Shown one piece after another: positions 23,580 through 35,368 of a stretch of 64,000 nucleotides of DNA (positions are counted from its first letter, which is position 1; each line of letters begins with the position of its first letter). Below the pieces are notes generated by a model. That model was given only the letters and a program-made list of their open reading frames with translations, ran no database searches and had not been told where the DNA came from. The DNA is from Monocercomonoides exilis (Eukaryota; Preaxostyla; Oxymonadida; Polymastigidae), in contig LSRY02000039.1 in NCBI GenBank assembly GCA_001643675.2, positions 426,501-490,500 on the forward strand, given 5' to 3'. The translations under genes and the position numbers were made by a program.

Positions 23580-24848
23580 ATGTCAGAAGAGATTCCAAAA
23601 AATTTTCGTTGTTTTACTGATGGATCGTATGGAGATTTTTACAAAAACATGTTTGAAAGCCCTGATCAAACAAGCTTCGATGAACTGGATGAACATATTT
23701 TTGATGAATTCGAGCCGCATTTGTATCTAGATGAAGTTAATGAATTCACTAAACCATCAAAACGTCCTTCATTTATGATTGAAGATATTGAAATGAAAGA
23801 AAGTGAAAACATATTTGATTCGTTTTATTCCCAGGGGATCCAAGAACACTATGAAAGTGAAATTGAACCAATGAGCACATATGATTTTCCTGAAAATGAG
23901 CCAAAAGACTCAACTTTTACAGATGGATTTGGTTGCGTTGAAAATCCTCTTCCCCCTGATGATTTATCAACTTGGTCGAGTTCATCTTACCACTCACCTT
24001 GCTACGAAAAAGAGTCTCCTAAGCAACTTGAAGTTGTTATACAAGATAGTTTTACAAATCCGAAAGAAATAATTACACCTATTGAGCTTCCTGAATTAAA
24101 CAGAAGAGAAGAGACAAAAAAGCAAGTCATATTTGTTAAACCGACTATTTCTTTAGCAAAGCTTCACTTGTCTGAAAGATACACAAAAATGGATATTCGA
24201 TCAATTACGTTTTATAATAAACAAGAAAAAGTATCACATTCTTTTTATTTAGGCAGAGCAAAATTGGTTTTACGTGGACCAGCCCAACAGTTCTGGTTGA
24301 GATTTAAAACTACAGGGGAAATCTTGGATATATCTCCAGTTGGAAAATTATTAAAAATTCAACCAAATGATGTCATTCCGGAAGAGTCTAATTTTTATGC
24401 CAATTCAGCAAATGTGAAGCCAATCGTGGAAACGAAAGTCCCTGAAAGCTGTATAAAAACATGTACATTGGATGCAAGAAAACACGAGAACATTTATTTT
24501 AGGATTGTTGGATTTCATAAATCAATCTTATCTAATGAAAAAACGAAAAAAGGATATTTGGAACATCCTCAAAAGCGTTATCCTATTCTATTATGGATTG
24601 AATCACCGGGACAGATGGAATTTACTTCTAACATTATTCGCGAAAAGGGAGGCTTGAAATCAAGTGGTGCTGAGTCAAGTTTTAGTATTAGCGATACTTT
24701 TGCTATAAATGATGCTGCCTCTCAACCGAACATGATATTGCTTGTGATCGAAACTTCGATTGGAAGGTTTCAAAGTGCAATGAAGCAGTTTCTGGCCTGT
24801 GGAGACCGTTCTCTACAAGAAAAATGTTATGAAGTGATTGAATGTTAA
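23580..24848 (+). CDS. Unknown protein with acidic N-terminal half and structured C-terminal half
   Basis: The gene is a single exon of 422 aa. I start at the first ATG (23580, MSEEIPKNFRCF); the frame is open slightly further upstream but without an ATG. Residues 1-150 are acidic and rich in Phe, Pro and Ser, as in a disordered activation-like region. Residues about 190-400 look folded: SLAKLHLSERYTKMDIRSIT, SFYLGRAKLVLRGPAQQFWL, NIYFRIVGFHKS, RYPILLWIESPGQ and NMILLVIETSIGRFQSAMKQF. I do not recognise a family. The acidic tail plus beta-rich domain would suit a transcription regulator, but this is speculation. The unbroken frame amid decaying neighbours suggests selection. Confidence 0.7.
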   Translation: MSEEIPKNFRCFTDGSYGDFYKNMFESPDQTSFDELDEHIFDEFEPHLYLDEVNEFTKPSKRPSFMIEDIEMKESENIFDSFYSQGIQEHYESEIEPMSTYDFPENEPKDSTFTDGFGCVENPLPPDDLSTWSSSSYHSPCYEKESPKQLEVVIQDSFTNPKEIITPIELPELNRREETKKQVIFVKPTISLAKLHLSERYTKMDIRSITFYNKQEKVSHSFYLGRAKLVLRGPAQQFWLRFKTTGEILDISPVGKLLKIQPNDVIPEESNFYANSANVKPIVETKVPESCIKTCTLDARKHENIYFRIVGFHKSILSNEKTKKGYLEHPQKRYPILLWIESPGQMEFTSNIIREKGGLKSSGAESSFSISDTFAINDAASQPNMILLVIETSIGRFQSAMKQFLACGDRSLQEKCYEVIEC

Positions 24849-25785
24849 GTTACTTCAAATGTGAAACATTTTAACATTTAATTTGGACGAAAAAGAAAGA
24901 AAGAAGATTATGAATGAATAAGTTTTTGAGAAAGAAATCTTTAAAGTGATTTTTATCCTTTTATCTATTTATGAACTTTATGGCTCTTTCATTGTTCATG
25001 CGCCATTGTCTTTTCCTTGTTGCTTTTACTCTCCCCTTCTTTTAAATATTTTCTTTTGTCTTTGTGATTTCAACTTATTCTCAAAATCCTTTTTTCTTTA
25101 TATCTTTTTCATAATTACCTTTTCATTTATATTATTGTTGATTCATAAATATGTTTTATGAATGTTAACGAAGAACCTGAATTGTGTGCACTCATGGTAA
25201 GAACATATTCCCTTGCACAACTATATTGTTGCTGCACTGCTGAGTGTTTTTATTATAGTTCACGCGATAGCTATCGGAAATATTCGTTTTATTATATAAC
25301 GAATATTCTACCCTATTACTCTATTAGTCGCTTCACTTTTATGCTAATTCTTTTTTGAAATAACAATAATAGGGTAGTTTTTTATCCTTCATTTTTTTTA
25401 TCCGGACATTTTTTCATTGGCGTTTCTCACTAAATAAAAACTGAAAATGGAAAAATCATATTGAACCAGATTTGTATTCCAATTTAATGTTCATACAATA
25501 ATATTTTTTGTTTCAATTTTTGTTTTTCATGAAGATCATGAGAATTTTTAATTTATTTTTGATCATTTGTTTTGTCCATTTTGGACTATCTTTCTTTTTT
25601 TGTTTATTTTTAACTATAAGCCCATGAAACACGCACGATGAAGTTTTATTATTGCAAATATTATTAATTTTTAACTATTTTTTCGATTGTTTTTCGCATT
25701 TCATCGTTTTTGACAAAAAATGCCAACAAATGAATATTTCCTTTTATAAAAGAATGCTGAATTGGATTTTTTACAGATTGCATCA
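24849..25785. other. AT-rich intergenic region with small palindromes
   Basis: No supported gene. A hairpin with 10-bp arms (AATATTCGTT at 25279-25288, AACGAATATT at 25298-25307) is followed by TAGGGTAGTTTTTTATCC at about 25371 and ATCCGGACA at about 25405. These words also make up the 33-bp palindromic insertion at 30095-30127, so this may be a relic of the same element family. A candidate short exon (ATG at 25158, donor GTAAGA at 25197) could not be joined to anything convincingly. Confidence 0.4.
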
Positions 25786-27002
25786 ACAAAGAAGTCACTT
25801 TTCTTGAAGCTGTTTGAACATGCTGCTTTTAAATTGTTTTTTGAAGTTTGACGTCTTTCATTTTCCAATCTGATGAAACTTTGCAATGATTACTTAAGAA
25901 ATCAATTAATAAGACCTTATTCTCTTCAATTTTTGTATGTCTTGTGCAAAAACCTTCCTGATGTAGTTATCCAAGCACATTTTGAAGATGTATGTCAAAA
26001 TATGAAAAATATTTTCCGTTGTTTTTATCAATAAAAATATTTGATTTTTAGGATCTTCTTTTTGAAACCATTTGGCAAATTGCTGTTGAAGATGAATGCT
26101 ATGCATCCCGCGTGTTTTCGATAGCTGTGATTTCGCTCCTTTGCGCATATGGATCGTTTCGTCAACAAATTCTTGATCTTGGCTTTTCATCGATTTTATT
26201 GACTCGTTTAACATCTTTAATCAGTATGCGCTATTTTTTCGTTTATTTGATGAATCTTTTTATCCCATGATATGTGAAAAGTTTATTTTTCCCTGCAAAC
26301 ATCAAAAAGTGTGGATGAACATTCGTTTTCTACCTCATCCATCACAACTCAAAAGTCGAACACCTCTTCTTTTTCAACTTTGCTTCTTTCATCAAAGCAA
26401 ACAGCTCCGTCCACACAACTGCTGTATTACCACTGCTTCATTCATCGCTCTCCTCTTCTGTATCATCAACCAAGTCTGCAGCGTCTCAGCCTCTTCTTCC
26501 TCCGCTTCCGAGTGAAAGAGAGCTGGAGTCGCTGGAGTTTCTCTGCTGCACAGTGGGCTTGCGGGCGCTTTGCTCTTCAGCTGCGTCGATCTCGTCGCTG
26601 TGGAAGTTGGGCTCAGTCGCTGCGAGGCTGAGCAGAAGCGTGGCAACTGTGTCGTGGACGCGAGTTTCCTTTGTCAAGCTGATGAGTGACAAGAGAAAAG
26701 ACATGCAGACATCGAAAGGATCTATGAAAGCATTCAGCAACACAGCTGATAAGCTATTGGCATCAGAAAATGCTAATTTATCGTCTTCTGCTGAGCGTGA
26801 AAAGCAGATTCTGAATGAAGAAGCACAACATTCGCTATCATCACTAACACCAACATCATTGCCCAATATTGCCATCGGAAATAATAATACTATTATTGTT
26901 GGAACTATTTCATTCTCCGTTCTCTCATTTTGCAAACGGATGCTCCAGTTAAAAGATAATTATTCGTTCATCGAATTTATTACAACAAATCAGAAAAGAT
27001 AA
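25786..27002 (+). pseudogene. Armadillo/HEAT-like gene relic with at least three exons
   Basis: After the acceptor TTTTTTACAG at 25785, an exon encodes KKSLFLKLFEHAAFKLFFEV. It then has an in-frame TGA and continues LSFSNLMKLCNDYLRNQLI...VVIQAHFED up to a GTATGT donor (about 25988). The next exon (about 26051-26223) reads DLLFETIWQIAVEDECYASR...FSSILLTRLTSLI and ends at a GTATGC donor. A third exon (from about 26311) begins SVDEHSFSTSS, changes frame near 26425, then reads LPLPSERELESLEFLCCTVG, ISSLWKLGSVAARLSRSVAT and SFVKLMSDKRKDMQTSKGSM to the stop at 27002. The amphipathic helices resemble armadillo repeats. A stop plus a frameshift argue for a pseudogene, though sequencing error could explain each. 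No N-terminal exon was found. Confidence 0.5.
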
Positions 27003-27043
27003 AACTTAAAGCATTTTAAATTTCATTTATAACTTTCCAAAAA

Positions 27044-28580
27044 TGCAAGTGCAAAAAGCTGCAGTGCGAAAACACAAATTTCATTGGCCGTTTTGAGGTT
27101 TTGTTTTTTGTCTTTTTCTTTCTTAACACTTACGAATTCAGTGTGTATGATAAAAATATGTTTGTTTTCTGAATATCGTGTATTTTCGAAAATTCAGGAG
27201 CTATCTTTCACCGAAAAATTCACAGGTGTGCAGTCGTTGATGTTTTTTAATTGATTGTTCAGTTTTTTATTCATTATTTTTTAAAGAATTGTTTTCTGAG
27301 CTGGAAGATTGCAGCGAGGAAGAGCTAAAACAGAAAATTGTTGAAATGAATGAAATGATGGAGTTAATGGACAAAGAAGAATTCAAATCTGTTTTCACAA
27401 TCGAACTGTTCGACAAAATGCACAAAATGATTGAAGAAGAGAAAATATCATTGGAAAATTCAATTGTGCTGCTGAAATGTGTGGGATAACACAGTGATAT
27501 TAAAAATGTGTGGGTTTATAGCTTTTGCAAATTTTGGTTGTGCCACGATTTAGAGAAGCTGATGATTGATGAAAATGAGAAAAAAGATGAAAAGAATGGA
27601 AAACTCTTGATTAATCTTTGCGAATATCATCTTTTGCTTGCAAGCGAATTTTCTTCGGAATTGGATTCAATTTGCGTGCCCTGCCTTCTGAAAGCTGCTT
27701 TGAACAAAGAAGAAAAAGAAGAAACGCAAAAAGAAGTGGAAATGACTTTGCTGGCTTTGAAAAATCTCGGGATGTGGAAGGTATGAATATTTCTATTTCA
27801 ATTTTTATATCCTTGAAATGCTCCTCTCTGTTTTTGATCAGTGTGTGCTAGAAGAATGGCTTTTGAGCGAGATCAAAGAAATCATCAAATATCACCAGGA
27901 GCATCGCAACTTGACACGACTTGCTTATTATTCTGCTTGGCAGTTTTTGATTGGAAGATTATACAATGAAAGCAGCTTGGCGAGAGCGATAGTGAATGAG
28001 ATGCATTTTTCGATAGAGGGAGCAAGTGAGTTGGAAGAGCTTGCGAAATGCGTGGATTGGAAGAGAAACTTCGAGGGCAAAGGAAAGAGGAAAAAGATAA
28101 GAAAGAAGTGAATGCAATCTGGAGATGGTTGACTGAAATAGAGTATTTCTTATTCTGGAGCAAATTGATAAATGAAGAATTTGCAAGGCTTATTGGTAGC
28201 GTTGTGAGAATATTTCCAGCAGCAAAGGATTATCATAGATGTTTTAGCGAGCAATGCATTTGTTCATTGATGGAAGCAGCAAAGAATTTAAATGTGCAAA
28301 TTGAAGATTTGTAGAGAGGCGGAGCCGTTGATATATTTTTGAAGGAGATTCAGCAACCAACATTGAATGATCGAAAGGTTAAAAAATTCCAAGAATTTTT
28401 TGGCTATATTTCATATCGATTAAAAAAAAAGAGGATGTTGATGAAAAGGATAAAACGAAAATGAAAGAATTGAAAAGGCAATTATTCGAAAGGATGGAGG
28501 AAGAAGGATGCGAAGATTGGATCATCGGATTGAGTAATTACGTTGTTAAAGAAATATGTTATTTATGCTTTTTGATTTGA
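27044..28580 (+). pseudogene. Broken paralogue (copy B) of the 20379-21882 gene
   Basis: Exon 2 starts after TTTAAAG at 27287 and encodes ELFSELEDCSEEELKQKIVEM, VFTIELFDKMHKMIEEEKIS and so on. A TAA breaks it at 27487, and it resumes in the same frame to the GTATGA donor at 27781. Exon 3 starts at 27842 (CVLEEWLLSEIKEIIKYHQ EHRNLTRLAYYSAWQFLIGRLY). It is frameshifted near 28075, has a TAG near 28312 and shifts again near 28410 before a final lysine-rich block and stop. A possible exon 1 with its own stop lies at 27044. Exon borders match copy A exactly, so this is a DNA-level duplicate that decayed in place rather than a retrocopy. Confidence 0.75.
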
Positions 28581-29275
28581 AATAATGAGGAATATCTTTT
28601 TGTATTGTTAAATTTTTTTTGAATTCTCTTCATTTGAATATGGGAACAACATTTGATCGTTTTTTTCTTTTTTACGAAAAAAATGGAGAAAAAGTGCTTT
28701 TCTATTTCTAAGAGAAAAATTCATTTGTTTTTTGTATTTTCTCAAAAAAGTTGTGAATGTCAAATAATTGAGAAAAGTGAAATGTAATTACCTCTTTTTT
28801 TTCCTTCAACTTGTTTCTCATTGAATTCTTTGACGGACTTCCTTCTTTCAAAGGAGATAATTTTGCTATTTATTTCTTCTTCTTTTATATCTCAATTCAG
28901 AACAGTTCATTTCTTTCTCTGCTATTTTTTTTTCCTGATGGATCAATCAGAAAGACAGAATTAACAAAAAGGAATTGATAAGAAATTATGAAGAGTTAAA
29001 TCTGAAGAAAAGAAACGTTAATTTGACATGATGCGATTCGAATAAAATATCAAGGCAGTTTATTAGAAGATACATGAACGGAAGAAACACTATTTAGGAA
29101 ATCGAACGCATTTTCCAATTTCTTTCTTTTTTTTATGTTTGTTCAACTTCGAAGTTACGAAAAAATGTTTTTAACAAAATCACTATGTTAATTGTTGAAT
29201 TGTAAAAATGATTATAAATTGAAAAAATGAATTTTTTTGAGTTTCATAATGAAACTGTTATCATTTCCTAAGCAT
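28581..29275. other. AT-rich spacer between two convergent pseudogenes
   Basis: No coding sequence or recognisable element is seen. Confidence 0.5.
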
Positions 29276-30515
29276 TCACAAAATAGTTATAATATTGCAC
29301 GGAAATTCATCATATTTATATCGTCTTTGATAATAAGGAAGTGTTTTATAAAAACTTGTGATAACTTCCTCGTATCCATCTTCTTCTAACTTCACAAGCA
29401 CTTTCTTTTTCATTGCCTTTCTTTTCACTTCTTCCATTTCATCATTCGCCTCTTCTTTCAATCAACACGAAATCAAATTAAAAAATAACAAGCTTTCACA
29501 TGTCATTTTGCCATTCAATGTTTGCAGTTGAATTCCTTTCAAAGCAACATCAACAGCTCCGTCTTTCAACAAGAAATCAACTTTTATAGCTTTGTTATTT
29601 GCTGCTGTTTCCAATATTAAAATCCATTTTCCGTTTGTTTTTTCGAAGTTATCCCTTGATAATCGATAAACCTGAATAATGCTGTTAATAAGTCCAATGC
29701 ATTCTTCTTTCCACAGTTGACAATCGCAAAAATAAGAATCCAATACTTGTAGCCATCTCATCAAGGCATATTTTTCTTTCGTTTCTTTTTCTTTTTCCTC
29801 TTCTTTCCCTCTCTTCCAATCCACACTTTTTGTTAGCTCATCCAATTCACTTCTTGCTTCTCTCACGAAATGCAGTTCATTCACAATAACTTCTCCCAAA
29901 CTTTTGTCTGCAAATAATCTATTGATAAAAAACTACCAAGAAGATCGGGAAGCTTGTCGAGTCAAAGTGTGATGTTTTTGATGATGTTTAATAATTTCTT
30001 TGATTTCATTCAAATACTGTTCTTTTGCAACATCCTAATTAAAGAAAAGAAAGTTCAATAATCTTCAATAACAAAATTTAAAGAAAAGTTCATAGGGTGG
30101 TTTTTTTGTCCGGATAAAAAACCACCCTACGTCAAATTTCCCAATGAGACTCAAAGCCATTAAGCAATTTCCACTTCTTTTCGTGCATTTTCATTACGAT
30201 CCTTTTTGAAGTGAATTTCAGAAAAAATGGAAGACATATTGAAGCCACTTCTTTTGATAGATTGTTCAAATAATCATTCAATATCAGTCTGCATTCGCAA
30301 AGGTCAATCATAAGATTCACATTCTCTTCTTCTTTCTTCTCATTTTCTTCTGTTATCATCTTTTCAATTGTATCGAAAAGTCTTGCAGCGAATTCAGAAC
30401 GAAGTTCTCGTTCATTAACTGCGTTAATAAATTCTCTCAGCTTTTCAATTTTCTGTCTCTGTTCAACCTCTTCGCAATGTTTCAGTTCAGAAAATATTTC
30501 TTTTTGAAACAACAA
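29276..30515 (-). pseudogene. Broken paralogue (copy C) of the 20379-21882 gene
   Basis: The exon 2 equivalent (30515 to about 30130) reads EIFSELKHCEEVEQRQKIEKL and lacks about 45 residues present in copy A (from MIEEEK to DEYEK). It loses frame near 30185. The splice donor after it has been hit by a 33-bp palindrome (30095-30127). The exon 3 equivalent starts after TTTAATTAG (about 30035) with DVAKEQYLNEIKEIIKHHQK. It carries a TAG in place of the conserved Gln of AWQFLI (about 29934), runs open through VNELHFVREARSELDELTK, and meets a TGA at 29460-29462 before the final lysine-rich block. Several independent lesions show it is dead. Confidence 0.75.
30095..30127. mobile_element. 33-bp palindromic insertion flanked by TA in a splice donor
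   Basis: Twelve-bp arms GGGTGGTTTTTT and AAAAAACCACCC enclose a 9-bp centre with TCCGGA. TA flanks both sides (30093-30094 and 30128-30129). Removing the insert plus one TA restores GTATGA, the donor used in copies A and B at the same exon border. This looks like a minimal foldback relic of a TA-targeting (Tc1/mariner-like) element. Confidence 0.6.
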
Positions 30516-32650
30516 ATATTATAGGTGTGAAATCAACAATGAAAATGATCAAACGAGAAAACTGCTGCTTTAGGGCCATTTCTCGAAAAAAATTAGATTT
30601 TCTTCTTCCAATCACCCTCATCCTGCAAATAATAAAACATGGTTAATTTTTTGGAAAAGTTTTGCAATTTTCAGAAGAATCAACAAACACAAACATTATG
30701 AATTTTGTTGTTAGAAGAAAAAAAAGAAACAGAGTCAATACAAATTGTTGCATACGCAAAAAGAAAAGTTCAAAAGCAAACGCTGCGAAATCACTGGTTT
30801 TTCTTTGTGCAATCAGAAAAAAACAATCTTTTGTTATGTTTGATTGAACGAACAATAATTTTAAACAAAGGAATAGAAAGTTGTTAGCGTACCCATAATG
30901 TTTCGTGAAATTTGTTTCTGCAGAACTTGAAATTGTGTTGATTCAAAAATGGAAATGGAAATAGAAAGAAGAGAAGAGAAAAACAAGCAACGCTCCTGTT
31001 GATTGAAAAGTGATTTCTCGATTTTCACTAAAGTGGTTCAGACTGACGGAAAGGGCAGATGATTTTCACAAACCTGAGGATCCTTGAGGCTCTTGAATGC
31101 AATATCCTTTTAATATTTTGACTGAACTTTCATGAGGTTCATGCGGTTAACAAACAAATCATTTTCATTCAGATCCAAACTGATGTGGTGCGATTCATAA
31201 TGAAATACTTTACAAAGTTACTCAGTTATCTTTCCATTCGAATGAAGAGAATGAAGAAAGGTGTTTTGATTTGTTAACCAAGGATTCTTTTGAAATGTTA
31301 TCATCTTCATGTGAAAATCTGAAGGCACATTTTCATCATTTTTCGAAGACATCGGTTGAAGGCAACAACACAGAAGAACGACTGGATATTTATTTGGAAT
31401 ATCTCATCAACCATTTATTTTTCTGTTTCAACACAATCATTTCTTGAAATGAATGCTTTTTTCCGAATCTGCCATTCAACTTAACAAATAATATGTGAAT
31501 ATCTTCATCATCCAATCAGCCTTTTGATCCTTGCTTGTTTACGACTAACGACAAAATGATGTCTTTGTTTGTCTTCTTTTGTCATTCTCTCACGCAAAAT
31601 GAATAATCATTCACTTTTTGTTTCAGGAAGAAAAGAAATATGCTATTGAGGATGAACAAAATTGATTTTTCAATTCAATTATTCATCCGATGCAAATGCA
31701 GAAAGAAAAAGAAACTCCTTTTCCTGTGAAGAATGTGGTGCATAGATGCAGACGCTTTGGAGCAAACTGAATTGGAGGAGAAAAATGAGGTGATTTGGGC
31801 AATCTTGTGTCTTTTCGTTTAACAACTGGATTTTCTCATTTATTGAGCAATCCTGCAACAACCGTCCATCATTTTGTTGTTCATCAGGTTAAAGATGGGA
31901 CAAACACACTCTCTCTTGACCGTCTCTACCAAGAAAAGCCATGTCATTCACTCCTTCGTTTTCTTGCAATTTGTTGAACGCATCATATTTGACATCTTTG
32001 GCTTCATCTTCTTCTCCTTCTTTGTTTTCTGCATAAATATTCAATTGATAATAAGAAATGTGGCTTCTTCTCATTTTGAAGAATTGGAGAATTGTTGGAA
32101 AAGGCAGAAAAGGAGGGGATTTTTGAGTGGGATGAAGAAGGATGAGAAAGAGGAGAGAGAAAGATGAATTTTTTTGAATTTCAAATTCAAAAATATAAAA
32201 AGGATGATAGAGATGACTAACTTAAAAAAGGAAATGAATGGAGATATTTGGAAGAATGTGAAGAAAATGCATGCAAAGTGTGTTGGTTTGTGAATTAAGC
32301 ATAATCAAATGTTTCCACTTTCTCATTCACTTTCTTTTGTGAATTCTTTCCACTTATCAGTCTTTTCATTGACATTCTTTGAAATGCTTGCGTTGCATGC
32401 GAAATCTTTACCCGCACATTTCGAAATAAAATGAATTCTATTCATTCTCCCATTTTGTTCTTGTGAAAACACTTTGGATGCATAAACGTTTATTATTTCT
32501 TCTTTGGATAACAATTCATTTTCTTGGTGATTTTTGAAAGAAAATGAAGATTCAATGCGTTTTCTTTCTTTATATTTTTATTCGACAAACCCCAATCAAG
32601 AATGAATTCCAGATGTGAAATGGACATCTGATTGAGTTTTTTAATATGTA
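30516..32650. other. Gene-poor region with scattered coding-like fragments
   Basis: No complete gene is seen. A plus-strand stretch at about 31235-31446 reads FHSNEENEERCFDLLTKDSF and ends YLEYLINHLFFCFNTIIS-stop, and plus-strand 31795-31977 is open (60 codons). Minus-strand 31889-32074 and 32323-32514 are also open. None can be joined by splice sites into a model, so I read them as relics or chance frames. Confidence 0.4.
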
Positions 32651-35177
32651 CAGTTAGTGACAAAGCCGATCCTTGGTGCGAAACCCGAACCAAAAGAGAG
32701 AGAGAGAGAAAATGCGATCATTTTACGAAGTTGTTTAATATTTCTTCAACAAAAAACAAAATGTATTTAACTATTCGTTGGAACCAGGTATTTGGCAACA
32801 TATTTAGTAATTTTCAAATGAAATAATAAACAAAGAAAATACATTTGGTTTTTGTTTTATTATTGAAATGGTTAGAAAATAATCGATATGAAGCAATTCT
32901 TCAAATAGAAAACTTCTTGTTAGTTCTTCAAAATGGTGTGAAGGCTAGAGTTTTATTCTGCAGTTGAATTTTGAGTTAAATGTTTCTCTAATGCGTTTTT
33001 CTTTTGAATTGAATGAAGGAGAAATTTCTCTGGGAGGGTGATCAAAATCTCTGTTTTCATTTTTTGAAGTTTATTTCACTTCGTTTTCATCGTTTTTAAG
33101 TATTTCAATCATTCTCTTTGCATTTTTTCTCGAAGCCTTTTTTTCCTTTGCAGGTTCTAAATTCATCAATTCATTAAGTTCTTGTCGACTATGTTTATTT
33201 TTTCGTTTCTTTTCAGAAGAAGATGAAGTTGGTTTTCCAATTTTCGCAAGCTGCTTTTGAAGAAAATGCAAATGCTCTTTTGTTGATTCAATTTGTTTCA
33301 TTAGCTCAGATTCATCCACTCATTAGCTTCTTTTGATGTTTTTCATTCAGTGGAATTTTCGTTAGTCGAAAATTTTCTGTGATTAACGATCAATGTTGTC
33401 GGTTCTTTTGTTATTGCAGAATCTTTCACAGATGAATGCTTTGAAGGTTGTGAAGAAGACAATTGTTTGTCGCTTTGAGGAGAATATTTCCCAAACAACT
33501 CTTCTCTCCAATCTCGGGATGAAACAGAAGTTTCAGAATTGCATTTGAGATTCTGTATTGGTGATCCAGAGATGCGTTCCAAAACTGTTGCAGCAGTAAC
33601 AGGCCAAACTCCACTTTTAATGAAAGCTGATTTGATTGTGGAAGGCATTGGTGCTGCAGCTACTGCTTCAGGGAGAGTGTCCGCAAGTGATGCTCTGCAT
33701 GAATGGATTGAAAACGGAGAAGGAATTTGAAACTTGTTATAAAGCGTTGTTTTCAAACGAGAGAAGATGCATGAATCACATGGCTGTAAAAGATGAGTCA
33801 TGTTGGGAGGAAAGAATTTTATTATTATGTTGTGTTCCTCAGCCGATCTTGAAACAGAATCATCTGTATGAGAAATATGATTATCCATCATGAACAGGGC
33901 TTTATGTGAGTGGTTGGCTTAACTTTGGACACGATCCAGGGAATCCAGCTGTTGATCATGATGCTCCTGAAAATCTCTTTTGAAATCCATCCAGATGAGG
34001 AAGGAAGAACTTCAATATCGAAAGATGTATGTTTTGAAAATTCTTCGGGAAAACGTTTTGTCGGCCAAAGAAGAAATTTTCTTGGAGAGGATCCATCCGC
34101 ACATACACATAAGCACAACGTTGAATTTGGCACTTTCGGAGGAGCTGGAGAAGACGGAGGAATTTGATTTTTCAGGCAAACAATTCGTTTGCTTGAATTT
34201 TCATTCAAATTCAATGAGGTTTCATCAAAATTAAATATTCTCGATGAATCAATGTTATTCCTGCAAATAACGTCAGACAATTTTTCAAACCATTGTCTGA
34301 CATTCTCTGGCGATTGAGCAGCAATTTTTGAAATGTCAGTTGGCCTTGAAATTGCAGCATGAATAATTTCACTTCTTTTTAACAACTTGAATGCATATTT
34401 TTCGTTTATTTTTCTTGACTCGTTTTCATCTGTTGAATCCTTTTCGAGAATGTCCACGCACTCATAAAAATGAATAATTAAAAAAGAAAAAGTCAAAAAC
34501 GAATCAAACCATGTTTTGAACGTCATGCACTCTAACAGTTTCCTGTTCCGAGAACTTTTGCAAGAACTTGATTTTCTATTGTTTCGAGCTGTCGTGAATT
34601 AATGGTTAAAGGATGCCCATCAACTCCAACATCCCTTCCTTCCTTTTGTGCTTTGATTCCCCTGAACCAAGCTCCTTTGGATATTAGTTTTTCATTCACC
34701 GCAGTTTACCATTTCAGTGAGTAATCATTTCGAATTGCAAATAATTTTTTCGTTGTTGAAGGAATGGAACGATATTTGCTGGATGCGAGCTCGCGATGAA
34801 GTTGAAGAGGAGAGAGATATGTTTTGTTGCTCATGTTATATGGGTCATGATCAAATAGAAAATTTAGACAAATGCTTTAAGTAAAAACATTTTGCATTTT
34901 TTGATATTAATCATCGTTTTTTGTGTCAATTTCTTTCAATAACTCAAATATGATCTCATATTTTCCTAATATGAGAATTTAAAATGATAATATTCGTTCT
35001 TTTCTATTTCATCAATCATTTCATTGACTTGTGATTTCATAATTGCCAAACATAGATTAATGATGATTATTGTGTTAATTTATCATGTTTTTAATTTTTG
35101 AAATTCGTTGATGAGAATTTATTTTTAGAAATTTTCGATATTAGCATATTTTTAAGGATCGGGTTTCGCACTGACTG
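32651..35177. mobile_element. Pogo-type (Tc1/mariner superfamily) DNA transposon, complete ends, dead transposase
   Basis: The element is 2527 bp. The left end starts CAGTTAGTGACAAAGCCGAT. The right end is the imperfect reverse complement (CAGTCAGTGCGAAACCCGAT read inward). TA dinucleotides flank both ends (32649-32650 and 35178-35179), the usual target duplication of this superfamily. The inner transposase (minus strand) is a DDE_1/pogo type. A second copy of the terminal word GTGCGAAACCCGA lies just inside the left end (from about 32670). Confidence 0.85.
33071..34834 (-). pseudogene. Pogo/Tigger-like DDE transposase, frameshifted
   Basis: The start is ATG at 34834 (MSNKTYLSPLQLHRELASSK), followed by a helix-turn-helix region with DGHPLTINSRQLETIENQVL. 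Next comes a stretch ending GTGNC-stop that must shift frame near 34540 to continue with FKTWFDSFLTFSFL. The catalytic domain shows the first Asp in FNFDETSLNL, the second in FMMDNHISH after a frameshift near 33895, and the third in PPNMTHLLQPCDSCIFSRLK, the DDD pattern of pogo elements. A further frameshift separates the catalytic part from the charged C-terminal tail (33071-33319, lysine-rich coiled coil). There is also a TGA near 34710. At least four lesions mean no active product. Confidence 0.85.
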
Positions 35178-35368
35178 TATTCAAAATCAAAAATTCAACT
35201 GCAAACATAGCATTTTTCAAACTTGCAAACAAATTCAAAAATGTAAAAATCATCAAAACATTAATATTCTTTTGAGACTTTTTTATTGAAGATTATTAAT
35301 TATATGCGTAAGCCCTTAATAAATGATGAAAATTGTATTGTTACAAAATATCAGATTTACTGCTAAAG
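35178..35368. other. Upstream region of the beta-helix/pseudokinase gene
   Basis: AT-rich sequence of 191 bp between the pogo element and the start of the giant gene. Any promoter must lie here or within the transposon end. No known motif is seen. Confidence 0.4.
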
